Assembly (NCBI RefSeq): GCF_000264375.1
Contig: NZ_AJXW01000040.1
Span: 1 to 32,451 of the forward strand
From: Rhodanobacter thiooxydans LCS2
GTDB lineage: Bacteria; Pseudomonadota; Gammaproteobacteria; Xanthomonadales; Rhodanobacteraceae
Reading direction: 5' to 3'
DNA: 32,451 nucleotides
The notes beneath the pieces are model-generated. The model made no database searches. It was not told the origin of the DNA and was given only the letters and a program-made list of their open reading frames with translations. A program made the position numbers and the translations under genes. The first letter of the stretch is position 1. The number at the start of each line of letters is the position of its first letter. Positions 16,376 to 25,729 of the stretch are shown piece after piece.

Positions 16376-16699
16376 ATGGCCGTCGACATCAAGAACCTGA
16401 ATCACAACCAGCTCACCGACCTGATCAGCAAGGCCCAGGTGCGCCAGAATGAATTGCGCAAGGAAAAAGTCGTCAAGCTGCGCGAGAAAGTGCATGCGCT
16501 GATCAAGGCCGAGGGTTATACCTTCGAGGACATCTTCGGCGGCGCGCGCGGCAAGGCCAAGCGCAGCACCGGGACAGTTCCGCCGAAATACCGCAACCCT
16601 GCCAACCCTGCGCAGACCTGGTCCGGCCGCGGCAAGCGCCCGCACTGGTTCAACGACGCGCTGAAGGCCGGCAAGAAGGAAAAGGATCTGGCGGTCTGA
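16376..16699 (+). CDS. H-NS family nucleoid-associated protein
   Basis: A 107-residue histone-like H-NS/BV3F-type protein. The N-terminal half is a helical oligomerisation region (LNHNQLTDLISKAQVRQNEL, LREKVHALIKAEGYTFEDIF). The linker is basic (GGARGKAKRSTG). The C-terminal DNA-binding motif is KYRNPANPAQTWSGRGKRP followed by HWFNDAL, the arrangement of the XrvA/BV3F subclass of Xanthomonas and Bordetella, which grips AT-rich minor grooves. ATG 16376 has GGGAG 7 bases upstream. It is monocistronic: an inverted repeat lies upstream and a strong terminator at 16721-16746. Probable role: silencing or organising AT-rich DNA. Confidence 0.92.
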   Translation: MAVDIKNLNHNQLTDLISKAQVRQNELRKEKVVKLREKVHALIKAEGYTFEDIFGGARGKAKRSTGTVPPKYRNPANPAQTWSGRGKRPHWFNDALKAGKKEKDLAV

Positions 16700-16720
16700 T
16701 TGCTGCCGTCCGAATAAAAG

Positions 16721-16746
16721 CGCCGGCCTCGCGCCGGCGTTTTTTT
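16721..16746 (+). terminator. Intrinsic terminator of the H-NS gene
   Basis: CGCCGGC (16721-16727) pairs with GCCGGCG (16733-16739) around CTCGC, followed by seven T (16740-16746) and preceded by AAAAG. It starts 22 bases after the stop. The A-run before the stem could also serve the convergent ThrE transcript. Confidence 0.9.
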
Positions 16747-16778
16747 GTTCGGCTCCCGCAAGCATAGCCGGCATTATT

Positions 16779-16854
16779 TTGTAGGAGCGCACCCTGTGCG
16801 CGATGCTCTCCGTCACGTGACGAAAGGCATCGCGCACAAGGTGCGCTCCTACAA
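16779..16854. repeat. Inverted REP pair (BIME-like) with palindromic centre
   Basis: Two 28-base units, 16779-16806 and 16827-16854, are reverse complements with one mismatch (27 of 28). Each begins TTGTAGGAGCGCACC and ends GCGATGC. The 20-base spacer contains a perfect 12-bp palindrome CGTCACGTGACG (16811-16822). The right-hand unit contains the TAG stop of the leftward ThrE-family gene (16849-16851). The single unit at 134-159 is a relative with the same ends. Confidence 0.9.
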
Positions 16855-18129
16855 CGACCTGCGCGGCGATACCAGCAGGTCGCCGAACATCAGCCCGGCC
16901 ACCAGCGACACCAGCAGGGTCACCAGCAGCAGGCCGGTGTCCAGGCTCGGCGTGGTATCGCGTTCGAGCAGCAGCGACACGCTGCGGAAGCCCACGCTGC
17001 CCGGCACCAGCAGCAGGATGCCCGGCTCGCGGATGACCGCGCCCGGGCGATGCGCGAAGCGCGCGTACACGTTCGCCAGCGCGCCCAGCAGCAGCCCGCC
17101 CAGGAACACCCCCACCGGCGCGCCCGGCAGCGAGCCGGAGATCGCTCCGCCCCAGCGCGTGGCCAGGTAGCCGAGCACCACCGCCACGATCACCACCGGC
17201 CAGTCGCGCCGCGCCGCGCGGAACAGGATGGCGAACGCGACCGCCGCGACCAGCAGCGCCGGATAGTCGGTCCATGCCGGCAGCGCCGGCAGCGCGAAGT
17301 CGCGCGCGGTGATGCCCACGGCGGCACACAGCTGGGTCGCCGCGATGGTGCCGAAGGTGAGCTTGAGCAGGGTCGACATGGCGCCGCCCATGCGCGCCGT
17401 GCCGGAAACCAGGTGCCCGCTGGAGATCTCGCGCACGGCGTTGGTCAGCGACATGCCGGGCACCAGGATGATCAGGCTGGCCAGCACCACCGACTTGATC
17501 GCCAGCGGCACCACGAACGCGCTCACCACGATCGCCACCGTGGTCGCCACCAGCGCGCAGATCGCGTCGCTGGCCACCGCCAGCCGCGGCCGGCTGGCCG
17601 ACAGCAGGGTAATCCAGCCGATGCCGGCGCCGATCGCGCCGGCGACCACCAAGTCCACCCAGGCGCTGTGCAGGAACAATGCCGCAATGCTGGCCGCGGA
17701 CAGCCCGTAGCTGGCGATCGAGCCGATCTTCTCGCGCCGCGTGTCGGGCCGGCCCAGCTCGCGCAGGCGGCGGAAACCCTCGCGCAGGCCCAGCTCACCG
17801 GCGATCGCGCGGTCGGCGATGTCGTCGGCCTGGCACAGCCGCTCCAGATTCACCTCGCCCGGCGCCAGCCGCATCACCTGGGTAGTCTGTGCCACGCCTT
17901 CCTCGCCCTGGGCGAGGTCGGCGAACGAGATGATGATCGCGGTGGGGCTGGACCACACGTCGGCGGACATCCCCAGCCGCTGCGCCGCGCCGGCAATGGC
18001 CATTTCCAGCCGCGGCGCCGAGGTGCCGTACTGGTGCAGCCGCCGCGCCAGCTCCAGCACGAACGCGATGCGCGTGGTCAGCGCCGTGGTGGCGAACTGC
18101 TCGCGGTCGCTGGCCTCGCCGGCACTCAT
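16849..18129 (-). CDS. ThrE-family threonine/serine exporter (fused YjjP-YjjB type)
   Basis: A 426-residue membrane protein with an N-terminal soluble ThrE domain (about 15-130; RIAFVLELARRLHQYGTSAPRLE, WSSPTAIIISF) and about ten hydrophobic helices. It includes the first transporter half (to about 270, with LASLIILVPGMSLTNAVREI) and the second half (about 290-420). Members export threonine, serine or, for YjjPB, succinate; the substrate here is unknown. ATG 18129 overlaps the NfeD stop as ATGA. The last codons are CGC AGG TCG TTG, and the TAG stop comes from the inserted REP unit. The original C-terminus may therefore have been replaced or trimmed. Confidence 0.88.
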   Translation of the reverse strand: MSAGEASDREQFATTALTTRIAFVLELARRLHQYGTSAPRLEMAIAGAAQRLGMSADVWSSPTAIIISFADLAQGEEGVAQTTQVMRLAPGEVNLERLCQADDIADRAIAGELGLREGFRRLRELGRPDTRREKIGSIASYGLSAASIAALFLHSAWVDLVVAGAIGAGIGWITLLSASRPRLAVASDAICALVATTVAIVVSAFVVPLAIKSVVLASLIILVPGMSLTNAVREISSGHLVSGTARMGGAMSTLLKLTFGTIAATQLCAAVGITARDFALPALPAWTDYPALLVAAVAFAILFRAARRDWPVVIVAVVLGYLATRWGGAISGSLPGAPVGVFLGGLLLGALANVYARFAHRPGAVIREPGILLLVPGSVGFRSVSLLLERDTTPSLDTGLLLVTLLVSLVAGLMFGDLLVSPRRSL

Positions 18130-18572
18130 GCGGCGGCGCGCACCTTGAGCGTGGTGCCGTCGACCGCAACCACCTCCACCGTGGTGCCGCGCGGCAGGTC
18201 GGGCCCGCTGACCAGCCACTGGCCGTCGCCCACGCGCGCCTTGCCGCGACCGTTGACGATCGGTTCGATCAGCTCATAGCGCTGCCCGATCATCTGTTCG
18301 GCACGCCGGTTCAGCCGCTCGTCGCCGGCCACGCGCCGCGCCAGCCGCGGCCGCAGCCAGCGTGCATAGCCCACGCAGGAGGCAAACGCGAGCAGGCCGA
18401 ACAGCACCGCCTGGGCCAGCATGCCCAGCGCGGGATCAAGCCACAGCACGACACCCGTCGCGGCCGCGGCCAGGCCGATCCACAGCAGGAAATAGCCCGG
18501 CAGCAGCAACTCGCCGGCGATCAGCAGCAGGGCCAGGATCCACCACAGGTAATGCGTCGAAAACTCCCCCAT
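18126..18572 (-). CDS. NfeD family membrane protein
   Basis: A 148-residue NfeD-like protein of the short type. Two or three membrane segments (about 8-24, 28-45 and 50-70) precede a C-terminal OB-fold of about 60 residues. The OB-fold begins RRAEQMIGQRYELIEPIVNG and contains GQWLVSGPDLPRGTTVEVV. Such proteins work with SPFH/stomatin proteins, as YbbJ does with QmcA in E. coli. It starts 10 bases after the SPFH stop and overlaps the ThrE-family gene by 4 bases. Confidence 0.92.
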   Translation of the reverse strand: MGEFSTHYLWWILALLLIAGELLLPGYFLLWIGLAAAATGVVLWLDPALGMLAQAVLFGLLAFASCVGYARWLRPRLARRVAGDERLNRRAEQMIGQRYELIEPIVNGRGKARVGDGQWLVSGPDLPRGTTVEVVAVDGTTLKVRAAA

Positions 18573-18582
18573 GGCAGCGCCC

Positions 18583-19527
18583 TCAGCGCAGCGGCGGCTG
18601 GATGGCCGCGGCCTTCTGCTGCTGGCCGAGCGATTCCTTCGCCAGCTCGCCGATGCCGGCCAGCGCGCCGATCACGCCGGTGGCCTCGATCGGCAGCAGC
18701 AGCATCTTCTGGTTCGGCGAGGCAGCCATCGCCTTCAGCGCCTCGACGTAGTTGTTGGCGACGAAGTAGTTCAGCGCATTGACGTTGCCGTTGGCGATCG
18801 ATTCGGAGACCATCGTGGTCGCCTTCGCCTCGGCTTCGGCCGAACGCTCGCGCGCCTCGGCGGCGCGGAACGCGGCTTCCTTCTCGCCCTCGGCGGCCAG
18901 GATCACCGACTGCTTCTCGCCCTCGGCCTTGAGGATCGCCGCCTGGCGGAAGCCCTCGGCGTCGAGGATATTGGCGCGCTTCTCGCGCTCGGCCTTCATC
19001 TGCCGCGCCATCGCGTCGACCAGGTCGCGCGGCGGCGAGATGTCCTTGATCTCGATGCGGTTGACCTTGACGCCCCACGGATGGGTCGCCTCGTCCACCA
19101 CGCTGAGCAGCTTGGCGTTGATCGCATCGCGCTGGCTCAGCGATTCGTCCAGGTCCATCGAACCGAGCACGGTGCGGATGTTGGTCATGATCAGCGCCAG
19201 CGCGGCGCCTTCCAGGTTCGCCACCTCGTAGGCCGCCTTGGCCGCGTCCAGCACCTGGTAGAACACCACGCCGTCGACGCGCACCACCGCGTTGTCCTTG
19301 GTGATCACGTCCTGGCTGGGCACGTCCAGCACCTGCTCCATCATGTTCATCTTGCGCCCCACCGCCTGATAGATCGGAACCAGGAAATGCAGCCCCGGGC
19401 TGAGCGTGCGGGTGTACTTGCCGAATGTCTCCACCGTCCACTCGAAGCCTTGCGGCACGATGCGCACCAGCTTGGCCACGCCGATGACGACGACGGCCAC
19501 GATGACCAACGCCAGAAGCTGTCCCAT
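18583..19527 (-). CDS. SPFH/Band 7 (stomatin, QmcA-like) protein
   Basis: A 314-residue membrane-anchored SPFH protein. An N-terminal hydrophobic segment (LLALVIVAVVVIGVAKL) is followed by the SPFH domain (VPQGFEWTVETFGKYTRTL, LDVPSQDVITKDNAVVRVDG, THPWGVKVNRIEIKDI). A charged Ala/Glu coiled coil follows from about 190 to 250. The C-terminal helix is NYFVANNYVEALKAMA. The family builds large ring assemblies that organise membrane microdomains and associate with FtsH-type proteases. NfeD follows directly. The gene lies 49 bases upstream of the histidine-kinase stop, so read-through from the regulator genes is possible. Confidence 0.93.
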   Translation of the reverse strand: MGQLLALVIVAVVVIGVAKLVRIVPQGFEWTVETFGKYTRTLSPGLHFLVPIYQAVGRKMNMMEQVLDVPSQDVITKDNAVVRVDGVVFYQVLDAAKAAYEVANLEGAALALIMTNIRTVLGSMDLDESLSQRDAINAKLLSVVDEATHPWGVKVNRIEIKDISPPRDLVDAMARQMKAEREKRANILDAEGFRQAAILKAEGEKQSVILAAEGEKEAAFRAAEARERSAEAEAKATTMVSESIANGNVNALNYFVANNYVEALKAMAASPNQKMLLLPIEATGVIGALAGIGELAKESLGQQQKAAAIQPPLR

Positions 19528-19576
19528 TGCCTACCCCCATTCCTGGAAGAAGGTTCGAGTATAGGCGAGCCGACGG

Positions 19577-20956
19577 CTAGCGCGGTTGCGGCAGGCGCAG
19601 GCTCACCCGCAGGCCGCCGCCCTCGCGGTTGGCCAGCAGCACGCGGCCGCCATGCGCCTCGGTGATCTCGCGCGCCAGCGCCAGGCCCAGGCCGGTGCCG
19701 GAACGCTTGGTCGAGTAGAACGGCAGCAGCGCCTGCGCCAGCACCGTCTCGCTCATGCCGGGGCCGCGGTCGGCCACCTCGATGCGCAGCTCGCTGCCGA
19801 CCTCCACGATCGACAGCGTGACCTCGTCGGCCGGGCCGCCCGACTCGTGCGCGTTCTTGACCAGGTTGATCAACACCTGCTCGATCTGCACCGCGTCGAA
19901 ATGCCCCGGCCGCTCCGGCGCCGGCGTGGCCAGGCGGTACTGGCAATGCAGCGCCAGCCCATCCAGGAACGGTTTCCACGCGACGTCCACCGGTTGCGGC
20001 GTAGGCAGCTTGGCGAAGCTGGCGTAGCCGGCGATGAAGCGGTGCAGGTGCAGCGCGCGCTCGCCGATGGTGGCGAACACGCCAGGCAAACGCTCGAGCT
20101 GGCCGCGGCGGGCCAGCTCGGCGCCGGAATGCGCCAGCGAGGTGATCGGCGCCAGCGAGTTGTTAAGCTCGTGGCTGATCACCCGGATCACCCGCTTCCA
20201 GGTCGCCACTTCCTGCCGCGACAGCTCACGCGTCATGCGCCGGAACAGGTGCAGCCGGTGCGGCCGGCCCTGCAGGCGGAACGCGCGCTGCGACAGGTGG
20301 AAGGTTTCCTCGCTACCATCCATCTCCACGCTGAGTAGCGCATCCTCGCCGCTTTCCACCGCCTTGCGCAGCGCCTCGGGCGCTTCGGCCAGCAGCTCGG
20401 CGAAATCCAGTCCGACCAGGCTGCGGCCCTCGTTGAACAGGTGCCGCGAGGCGATGTTGGCGTAGGCCACCTTGCCGACCGCATCGGTCAGCACCAGCGC
20501 CACCGGGGTGTTCTGCACCACCGTGTCCAGCAGCAGCTCGCGCTGCACCAGGTGCTGGCGCTGCTCGCGCAGGGTCTGCCCCAGCGCGTTGTGCATGCGG
20601 ATCAGCTCGCCCAGCTCGTCGCGCCGGTGGATCGCGATCGAGAAGCTGAAATCGCCGTCGCGGTAGCTGGCCACCGCGCCCTCCAGCGCGCGCAGCAGCC
20701 GGCTCACCGGCGCCATCACCCGGCCGGCCAGCCAGAACGCCAGCGGCAGCAGCACCACCACGCTGGCCAGCAGGCCGCCATAGATGCCCAGCTGCGTCGG
20801 TGCGCGGATCGACAGCGCGAGATCCTCCCGCAGCCACGCCAGCAATTGCGGCAGCGGCCATTGGGTCACGCCGACGTAGATCAGCGCGCCGGACAGGCCG
20901 GCCACGGCCAGCAGCAGGGTCAGGCGCCCCTGCAGCGAATTCAGGCGACGCCACAT
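19577..20956 (-). CDS. Membrane sensor histidine kinase, NtrY-like
   Basis: A 459-residue kinase. Two membrane helices (about 13-33 and 58-81) enclose a short periplasmic loop of about 25 residues. HAMP follows (about 80-131), then a PAS domain (about 140-240; LLLDTVVQNTPVALVLTD, VAYANIASRHLF) and HisKA with the phospho-acceptor His262 in RVISHELNNSLAPI. The ATPase domain has NLVKNAHES, DRGPGMSE, FYSTKRSGTGLGLALAREI and GGRVLLANREGGG. ATG 20956 has GAGGAG 8 bases upstream; an upstream start lacks this. The partner response regulator is encoded just before it on the same strand, with a 172-base gap. The short loop argues against a classical periplasmic ligand-binding sensor. Confidence 0.93.
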   Translation of the reverse strand: MWRRLNSLQGRLTLLLAVAGLSGALIYVGVTQWPLPQLLAWLREDLALSIRAPTQLGIYGGLLASVVVLLPLAFWLAGRVMAPVSRLLRALEGAVASYRDGDFSFSIAIHRRDELGELIRMHNALGQTLREQRQHLVQRELLLDTVVQNTPVALVLTDAVGKVAYANIASRHLFNEGRSLVGLDFAELLAEAPEALRKAVESGEDALLSVEMDGSEETFHLSQRAFRLQGRPHRLHLFRRMTRELSRQEVATWKRVIRVISHELNNSLAPITSLAHSGAELARRGQLERLPGVFATIGERALHLHRFIAGYASFAKLPTPQPVDVAWKPFLDGLALHCQYRLATPAPERPGHFDAVQIEQVLINLVKNAHESGGPADEVTLSIVEVGSELRIEVADRGPGMSETVLAQALLPFYSTKRSGTGLGLALAREITEAHGGRVLLANREGGGLRVSLRLPQPR

Positions 20957-21013
20957 CGGCGGTTCTCCTCGAGCGGGGAAAGCCGGCCCGGCGGCACCCG
21001 ACGCCCGCCAAAG

Positions 21014-21027
21014 GCATCGCACGATGC
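21014..21027. promoter_or_regulatory. Small hairpin in the response regulator-kinase gap
   Basis: GCATCG-CA-CGATGC forms a 6-bp stem. A separate perfect 10-bp palindrome TGGTGCACCA occurs at 21043-21052. Both are in the 172-base gap between the regulator and kinase genes and could be operators or attenuating structures. Confidence 0.35.
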
Positions 21028-21128
21028 GGCGGTCAGCGACGATGGTGCACCAGGCTTCTGCTGCAGGCTGCGGACGGCCATCGGTCTATGCCTCGTGCTC
21101 GGGGACAGGCATTGCGGTGAACGGCCGC

Positions 21129-22475
<1,347 letters not shown>

Positions 22476-22490
22476 CTTTTTTCTGCACAT

Positions 22491-22507
22491 GCGGCCATGG
22501 ATGCCGC
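22491..22507. repeat. GCGGCCATGGATGCCGC hairpin before the response regulator gene
   Basis: The sequence is GCGGCCATGGATGCCGC. It is the same as the palindrome at 25690-25707 apart from one missing G. It occupies the 62-base gap between the DUF885 and response-regulator genes. Confidence 0.6.
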
Positions 22508-22552
22508 TCCGGTTCGAAAGGTTGCCATGACCAACGGCCCATGGCGAGCGGC

Positions 22553-24382
22553 CTACTCCGCCACCGGCGCCGCGGTTGCCGGCGCGGTGCCCGCCTTCAC
22601 TGCAGCGATCCAGGCGTCGGTGCGCGCCTCCAGCACGTCCAGCGGCAGCGCGCCGCCGCCGAGGATCTCGTCATGGAACGCGCGGATGTCGAAGCGATCG
22701 CCCAGCTCCTGCTTCGCCCGCTCACGCAGCGCGAGGATCTTCAACTGACCCATCTTGTACGCCAGCGCCTGGCCCGGCCAGGTGACATAGCGGTCGGTCT
22801 CGGCCTGGATACTGGGTTCGTCCTCGCTGGAATGGGCGCGGAAGAAATCCACCATCTGCTGGCGCGTCCAGCGCTTGTAGTGCACGCCGGTATCGAGCAC
22901 CAGGCGGTCGGCGCGCAGCAGTTCATCGGAAAGGCGGCCGTAGTCGGACAGCGGATCCTTGTAGAAGCCGATGTCCTTGCCGAGGCGTTCGGCGTACAGC
23001 GCCCAGCCTTCGATGTAGGCGGTGTAGCCGGCCTGCTGGCGGAACGGCGGCAGCGCCGGCAGCGTCTGCGCGATCGAGATCTGCATGTGATGGCCGGGGA
23101 TCGCCTCGTGATAGGCGGTCGACTCGATCGACAAGGTGGTGCGATTGGCATAGTCGCCAGTGTTGACGTAGACCTGCCCCGGCCGCGAACCGTCCGGCGT
23201 GCCCTGGTGGTACTCCGTGCCCGGCGCCTCCTTCTCCCGATAGGCCTCCACCGGCAGCACCTCGACCCGGGTCTTCGGCAGCAGGCCGAACAGCTTCGGC
23301 AGCTGCGGCTGCATCTGCGCGATGAAGCCGCGATAGCGGTTCAGGATGTCCTCGCGCGAGGTCGGATGCACTTTCGGATCCTTCTTCAACGCCGCGCGGA
23401 AACTGGCCAGGTCCGGGTAGCCCTGCGCCTTCGCGATCGTGGTCATCTCCGCCTCGATGCGCTTGACCTCGGCCAGGCCCAGCTCGTGGATGTGCTGCGG
23501 GCTTTCCCGCGTGGTGGTCATCTGCTCGACCTGGTAGCGGTAGATCGCCTCGCCGTTCGGCAGCTGCCACACGCCGGGCTGGCTGCGCCCGTGCGGCGCG
23601 TAGTCCTTGGCCACGAACTGGCCGAGCTTGCGGTAGGCCGGGCGCACCTCGTTGTCGATCGCGGCGACGATCGCCTCGCGCAGGCGCTGCTGGTCAGCCG
23701 GCGGCACGCTGGCCGGAAAATGCCTGAGCGGCTGGCCGAACGCGCTGTCCACGCCGGCCGGCTTCGCGATGCTGTCGATCTGCGTGACCACTTTCTCGAG
23801 CAGGTAGCGCGGCGGCATCATGCCGTCACGCAGGCCCTGCCTCGCGACGGCCGTAACCTGGTCAAGCAGCTTCGGAATCGCATGCAGGCGCGCCAGGTAG
23901 TCTTCGTACTCCCTGGTGCTGTTGAACGGGATCGAGCTGACGAAACCGGCCAACTGCAGGTGCGCGCCGCTCATCTGCTCCAGCGGCATCTCGTTGAGCT
24001 TCAGGTCGAAACCGCGCAGGTGATCCTTCAGCTGGCGCACCATCAGTTGCTGGTTGAACTTGTCGCTGTCGGGGAACCCGCTGGTGTCGATCGCCTCGAA
24101 GCGCCGGAGGAAGTCCTGGTTGACCTTGTGTTCGGCCCTGGCATGTTCGAGCGAGGCATCGCTCCAGCGGTCGTTGTAGCGCAGGTCGCCGAGAATCGTG
24201 GCGAACTCCGGCGCATTGCGCAGGGTGTGCTGCCATTGTTCGGCCAGCAGCGCATTCAGCGCCTGCACCCGCGTGGCCACGTCGGCCGTCGCCACTTGCG
24301 GCGCCGGCATTGTCGGGGCCGGCGAAGCGATGGCCACCGGGCCGAGCACGCTCGCACAGATCAGCAGCGACAGGATCTTCAT
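22553..24382 (-). CDS. Secreted DUF885 family metallopeptidase
   Basis: A 609-residue exported protein. A signal peptide (MKILSLLICASVLGPVAIAS) precedes a long helical N-terminal half. The zinc-binding signature is YHEAIPGHHMQ (His425-Glu426, with His431/432), followed by GYTAYIEGWALYAERLG supplying the third ligand Glu, and later VDFFRAHS and RYVTWPGQALAYKMGQLKIL. This is the DUF885 gluzincin-like pattern; substrates are largely unknown, likely peptides. It lies 78 bases after the last permease gene and 62 bases before the response regulator, all on one strand. GGAG lies 10 bases before the ATG. Its placement suggests extracytoplasmic peptide handling linked to the permeases. Confidence 0.9.
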   Translation of the reverse strand: MKILSLLICASVLGPVAIASPAPTMPAPQVATADVATRVQALNALLAEQWQHTLRNAPEFATILGDLRYNDRWSDASLEHARAEHKVNQDFLRRFEAIDTSGFPDSDKFNQQLMVRQLKDHLRGFDLKLNEMPLEQMSGAHLQLAGFVSSIPFNSTREYEDYLARLHAIPKLLDQVTAVARQGLRDGMMPPRYLLEKVVTQIDSIAKPAGVDSAFGQPLRHFPASVPPADQQRLREAIVAAIDNEVRPAYRKLGQFVAKDYAPHGRSQPGVWQLPNGEAIYRYQVEQMTTTRESPQHIHELGLAEVKRIEAEMTTIAKAQGYPDLASFRAALKKDPKVHPTSREDILNRYRGFIAQMQPQLPKLFGLLPKTRVEVLPVEAYREKEAPGTEYHQGTPDGSRPGQVYVNTGDYANRTTLSIESTAYHEAIPGHHMQISIAQTLPALPPFRQQAGYTAYIEGWALYAERLGKDIGFYKDPLSDYGRLSDELLRADRLVLDTGVHYKRWTRQQMVDFFRAHSSEDEPSIQAETDRYVTWPGQALAYKMGQLKILALRERAKQELGDRFDIRAFHDEILGGGALPLDVLEARTDAWIAAVKAGTAPATAAPVAE

Positions 24383-24460
24383 GAGTGTTCATCTCCGCAA
24401 GGTTGGACAGGGCGATTGTGAACGTCGCGCCGGTCTTTCTCCCGTGCCAGACAGCACGCT

Positions 24461-25666
24461 TCACACCGACCGCGTCGCCACCACCGGCGGCACCGCGGCC
24501 GCGCGCAGCGCGGGACCGAGCACAGCGAGCTGGCCCAGCACCCACAGCAGCAGCGCACCGATCGGTAGGTAATACAGAGGCAGTCGCGGCAGCTCGTAGT
24601 GCTGCATCAGCACCAGGTTCAGGCCAAACGCCAGCACCATGCCCAGCACGATGCCGCCGCTGACGATCAGGAAATTCTCGGTCTGGAAATAGCGAAGGAT
24701 GTCGCGCCGGGTGGCGCCCAACGCGCGGCGCACGCCGATCTGCCGGCGGCGCTGCTGCACCCAGAAACTGGCAAGGCCGACGATGCCGAGCGCGGTGACT
24801 CCGAGCAGCGCCACGATCACGCCCACCAGCAGACCGGCCATGGCGCGGTCGGCCGCGAAGTAGGCACGCCGCAGGTCCGTCATCGGGCCGCTGTGGACCG
24901 GGTCGATGACCACGGTCGGCGCGATGCGCGTCACCAGCGCGCGCGCATCGTTCCATACCCGCGCCGCCTGCTCCGGCGTGGTGCGCAACACGTACACGCT
25001 GGCCAGGCCATTGCCTGGCGTGCCGGCCAGCAGCAGGGTGTTGTGCTGCGCCTGCGGATAGGGATCCGGCCGCACCAGCGACGCATAGGTGCCGATCACG
25101 CGATAGCCATCGGTGCCCGAATAGACCATCTTGCCCAGCGGGTCCTGCCCGGGCCAGAGTTTCTTCGCATAGGCGGCGTCGACCATGGCCGACGGCGAGC
25201 GGGGCAGGAACTCCGCGATCGCCCCGTATTCATCCGGCCTGAACCAGCGGCCGCTCGCCAGCTTGAGCCCCAGTGTGGCGGCGAAGCGCGGCCCGCCGAC
25301 GTAGAAATGTCCCTGTTGGTTGTAATGCATGTCGTCGGCAACGAGGCGAAAACCCATTTCACCAGTGCGCTGAGTGAACGGTACGGCATTGCCGACGCCG
25401 ACCGAGTCCACGCCGGCCAGACCGGCGAAGCCGGCACGCAGGCGCGCAGCGAGGTCGGTGGCGCTGCTGTCGTCGACGCCTTCCAGCCACACCGCCACCA
25501 GGCGGCTTTCGTCGACACCGCTGTCGACGCGCATCATGTCGAGGCGGCTGGTGATCATGAACAGCGCATTGCACAGGATCGCGCAGGCCAGCGCGATCTC
25601 CATGCCGATCAGGAACGCGGCAGTGCGGTGGTGGCGCAGCGCGGCGAGTATGGGTTGGATCTGCAT
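24461..25666 (-). CDS. MacB/FtsX-type ABC permease, B-type of pair 1 (B1)
   Basis: A 401-residue permease with one N-terminal helix (about 15-38), a periplasmic domain of about 230 residues (MacB_PCD type), and three C-terminal helices (about 278-303, 332-355 and 366-388). The cytoplasmic coupling segment is RRRQIGVRRALGATRRDILR followed by YFQTEN. The ending PPVVATRSV is shared with B2. Only permease features are present; an ATPase must come from elsewhere. It follows A1 after 63 bases, a gap widened by a palindromic repeat, whereas the other two A-B gaps are 10-11 bases. It probably forms a heterodimer with A1. The exported substrate is unknown. Confidence 0.88.
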   Translation of the reverse strand: MQIQPILAALRHHRTAAFLIGMEIALACAILCNALFMITSRLDMMRVDSGVDESRLVAVWLEGVDDSSATDLAARLRAGFAGLAGVDSVGVGNAVPFTQRTGEMGFRLVADDMHYNQQGHFYVGGPRFAATLGLKLASGRWFRPDEYGAIAEFLPRSPSAMVDAAYAKKLWPGQDPLGKMVYSGTDGYRVIGTYASLVRPDPYPQAQHNTLLLAGTPGNGLASVYVLRTTPEQAARVWNDARALVTRIAPTVVIDPVHSGPMTDLRRAYFAADRAMAGLLVGVIVALLGVTALGIVGLASFWVQQRRRQIGVRRALGATRRDILRYFQTENFLIVSGGIVLGMVLAFGLNLVLMQHYELPRLPLYYLPIGALLLWVLGQLAVLGPALRAAAVPPVVATRSV

Positions 25667-25689
25667 GGTGGAGTGCTCTCGTGAGGAGT

Positions 25690-25707
25690 GCGGCCATGGA
25701 TGGCCGC
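25690..25707. repeat. GCGGCCATGGATGGCCGC palindrome between A1 and B1
   Basis: GCGGCCAT and ATGGCCGC form a perfect 8-bp stem around GG. It is followed by a second small hairpin region TGCGCAGGGATGACGCA (25713-25729) that touches the A1 stop. It accounts for the wider A1-B1 gap. A near-identical copy is at 22491-22507. Confidence 0.75.
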
Positions 25708-25729
25708 TTTCATGCGCAGGGATGACGCA

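Noticed and set aside
16779..16854. Insertion-sequence terminal repeats
   Set aside because: The two 28-base units enclose only 20 bases and no transposase gene. A REP/BIME pair explains it better.
22491..22552. Sigma-54 or strong sigma-70 promoter for the response regulator gene
   Set aside because: I read this gap on the minus strand and saw no convincing -24/-12 or -35/-10 pair; it is mainly a palindromic repeat.
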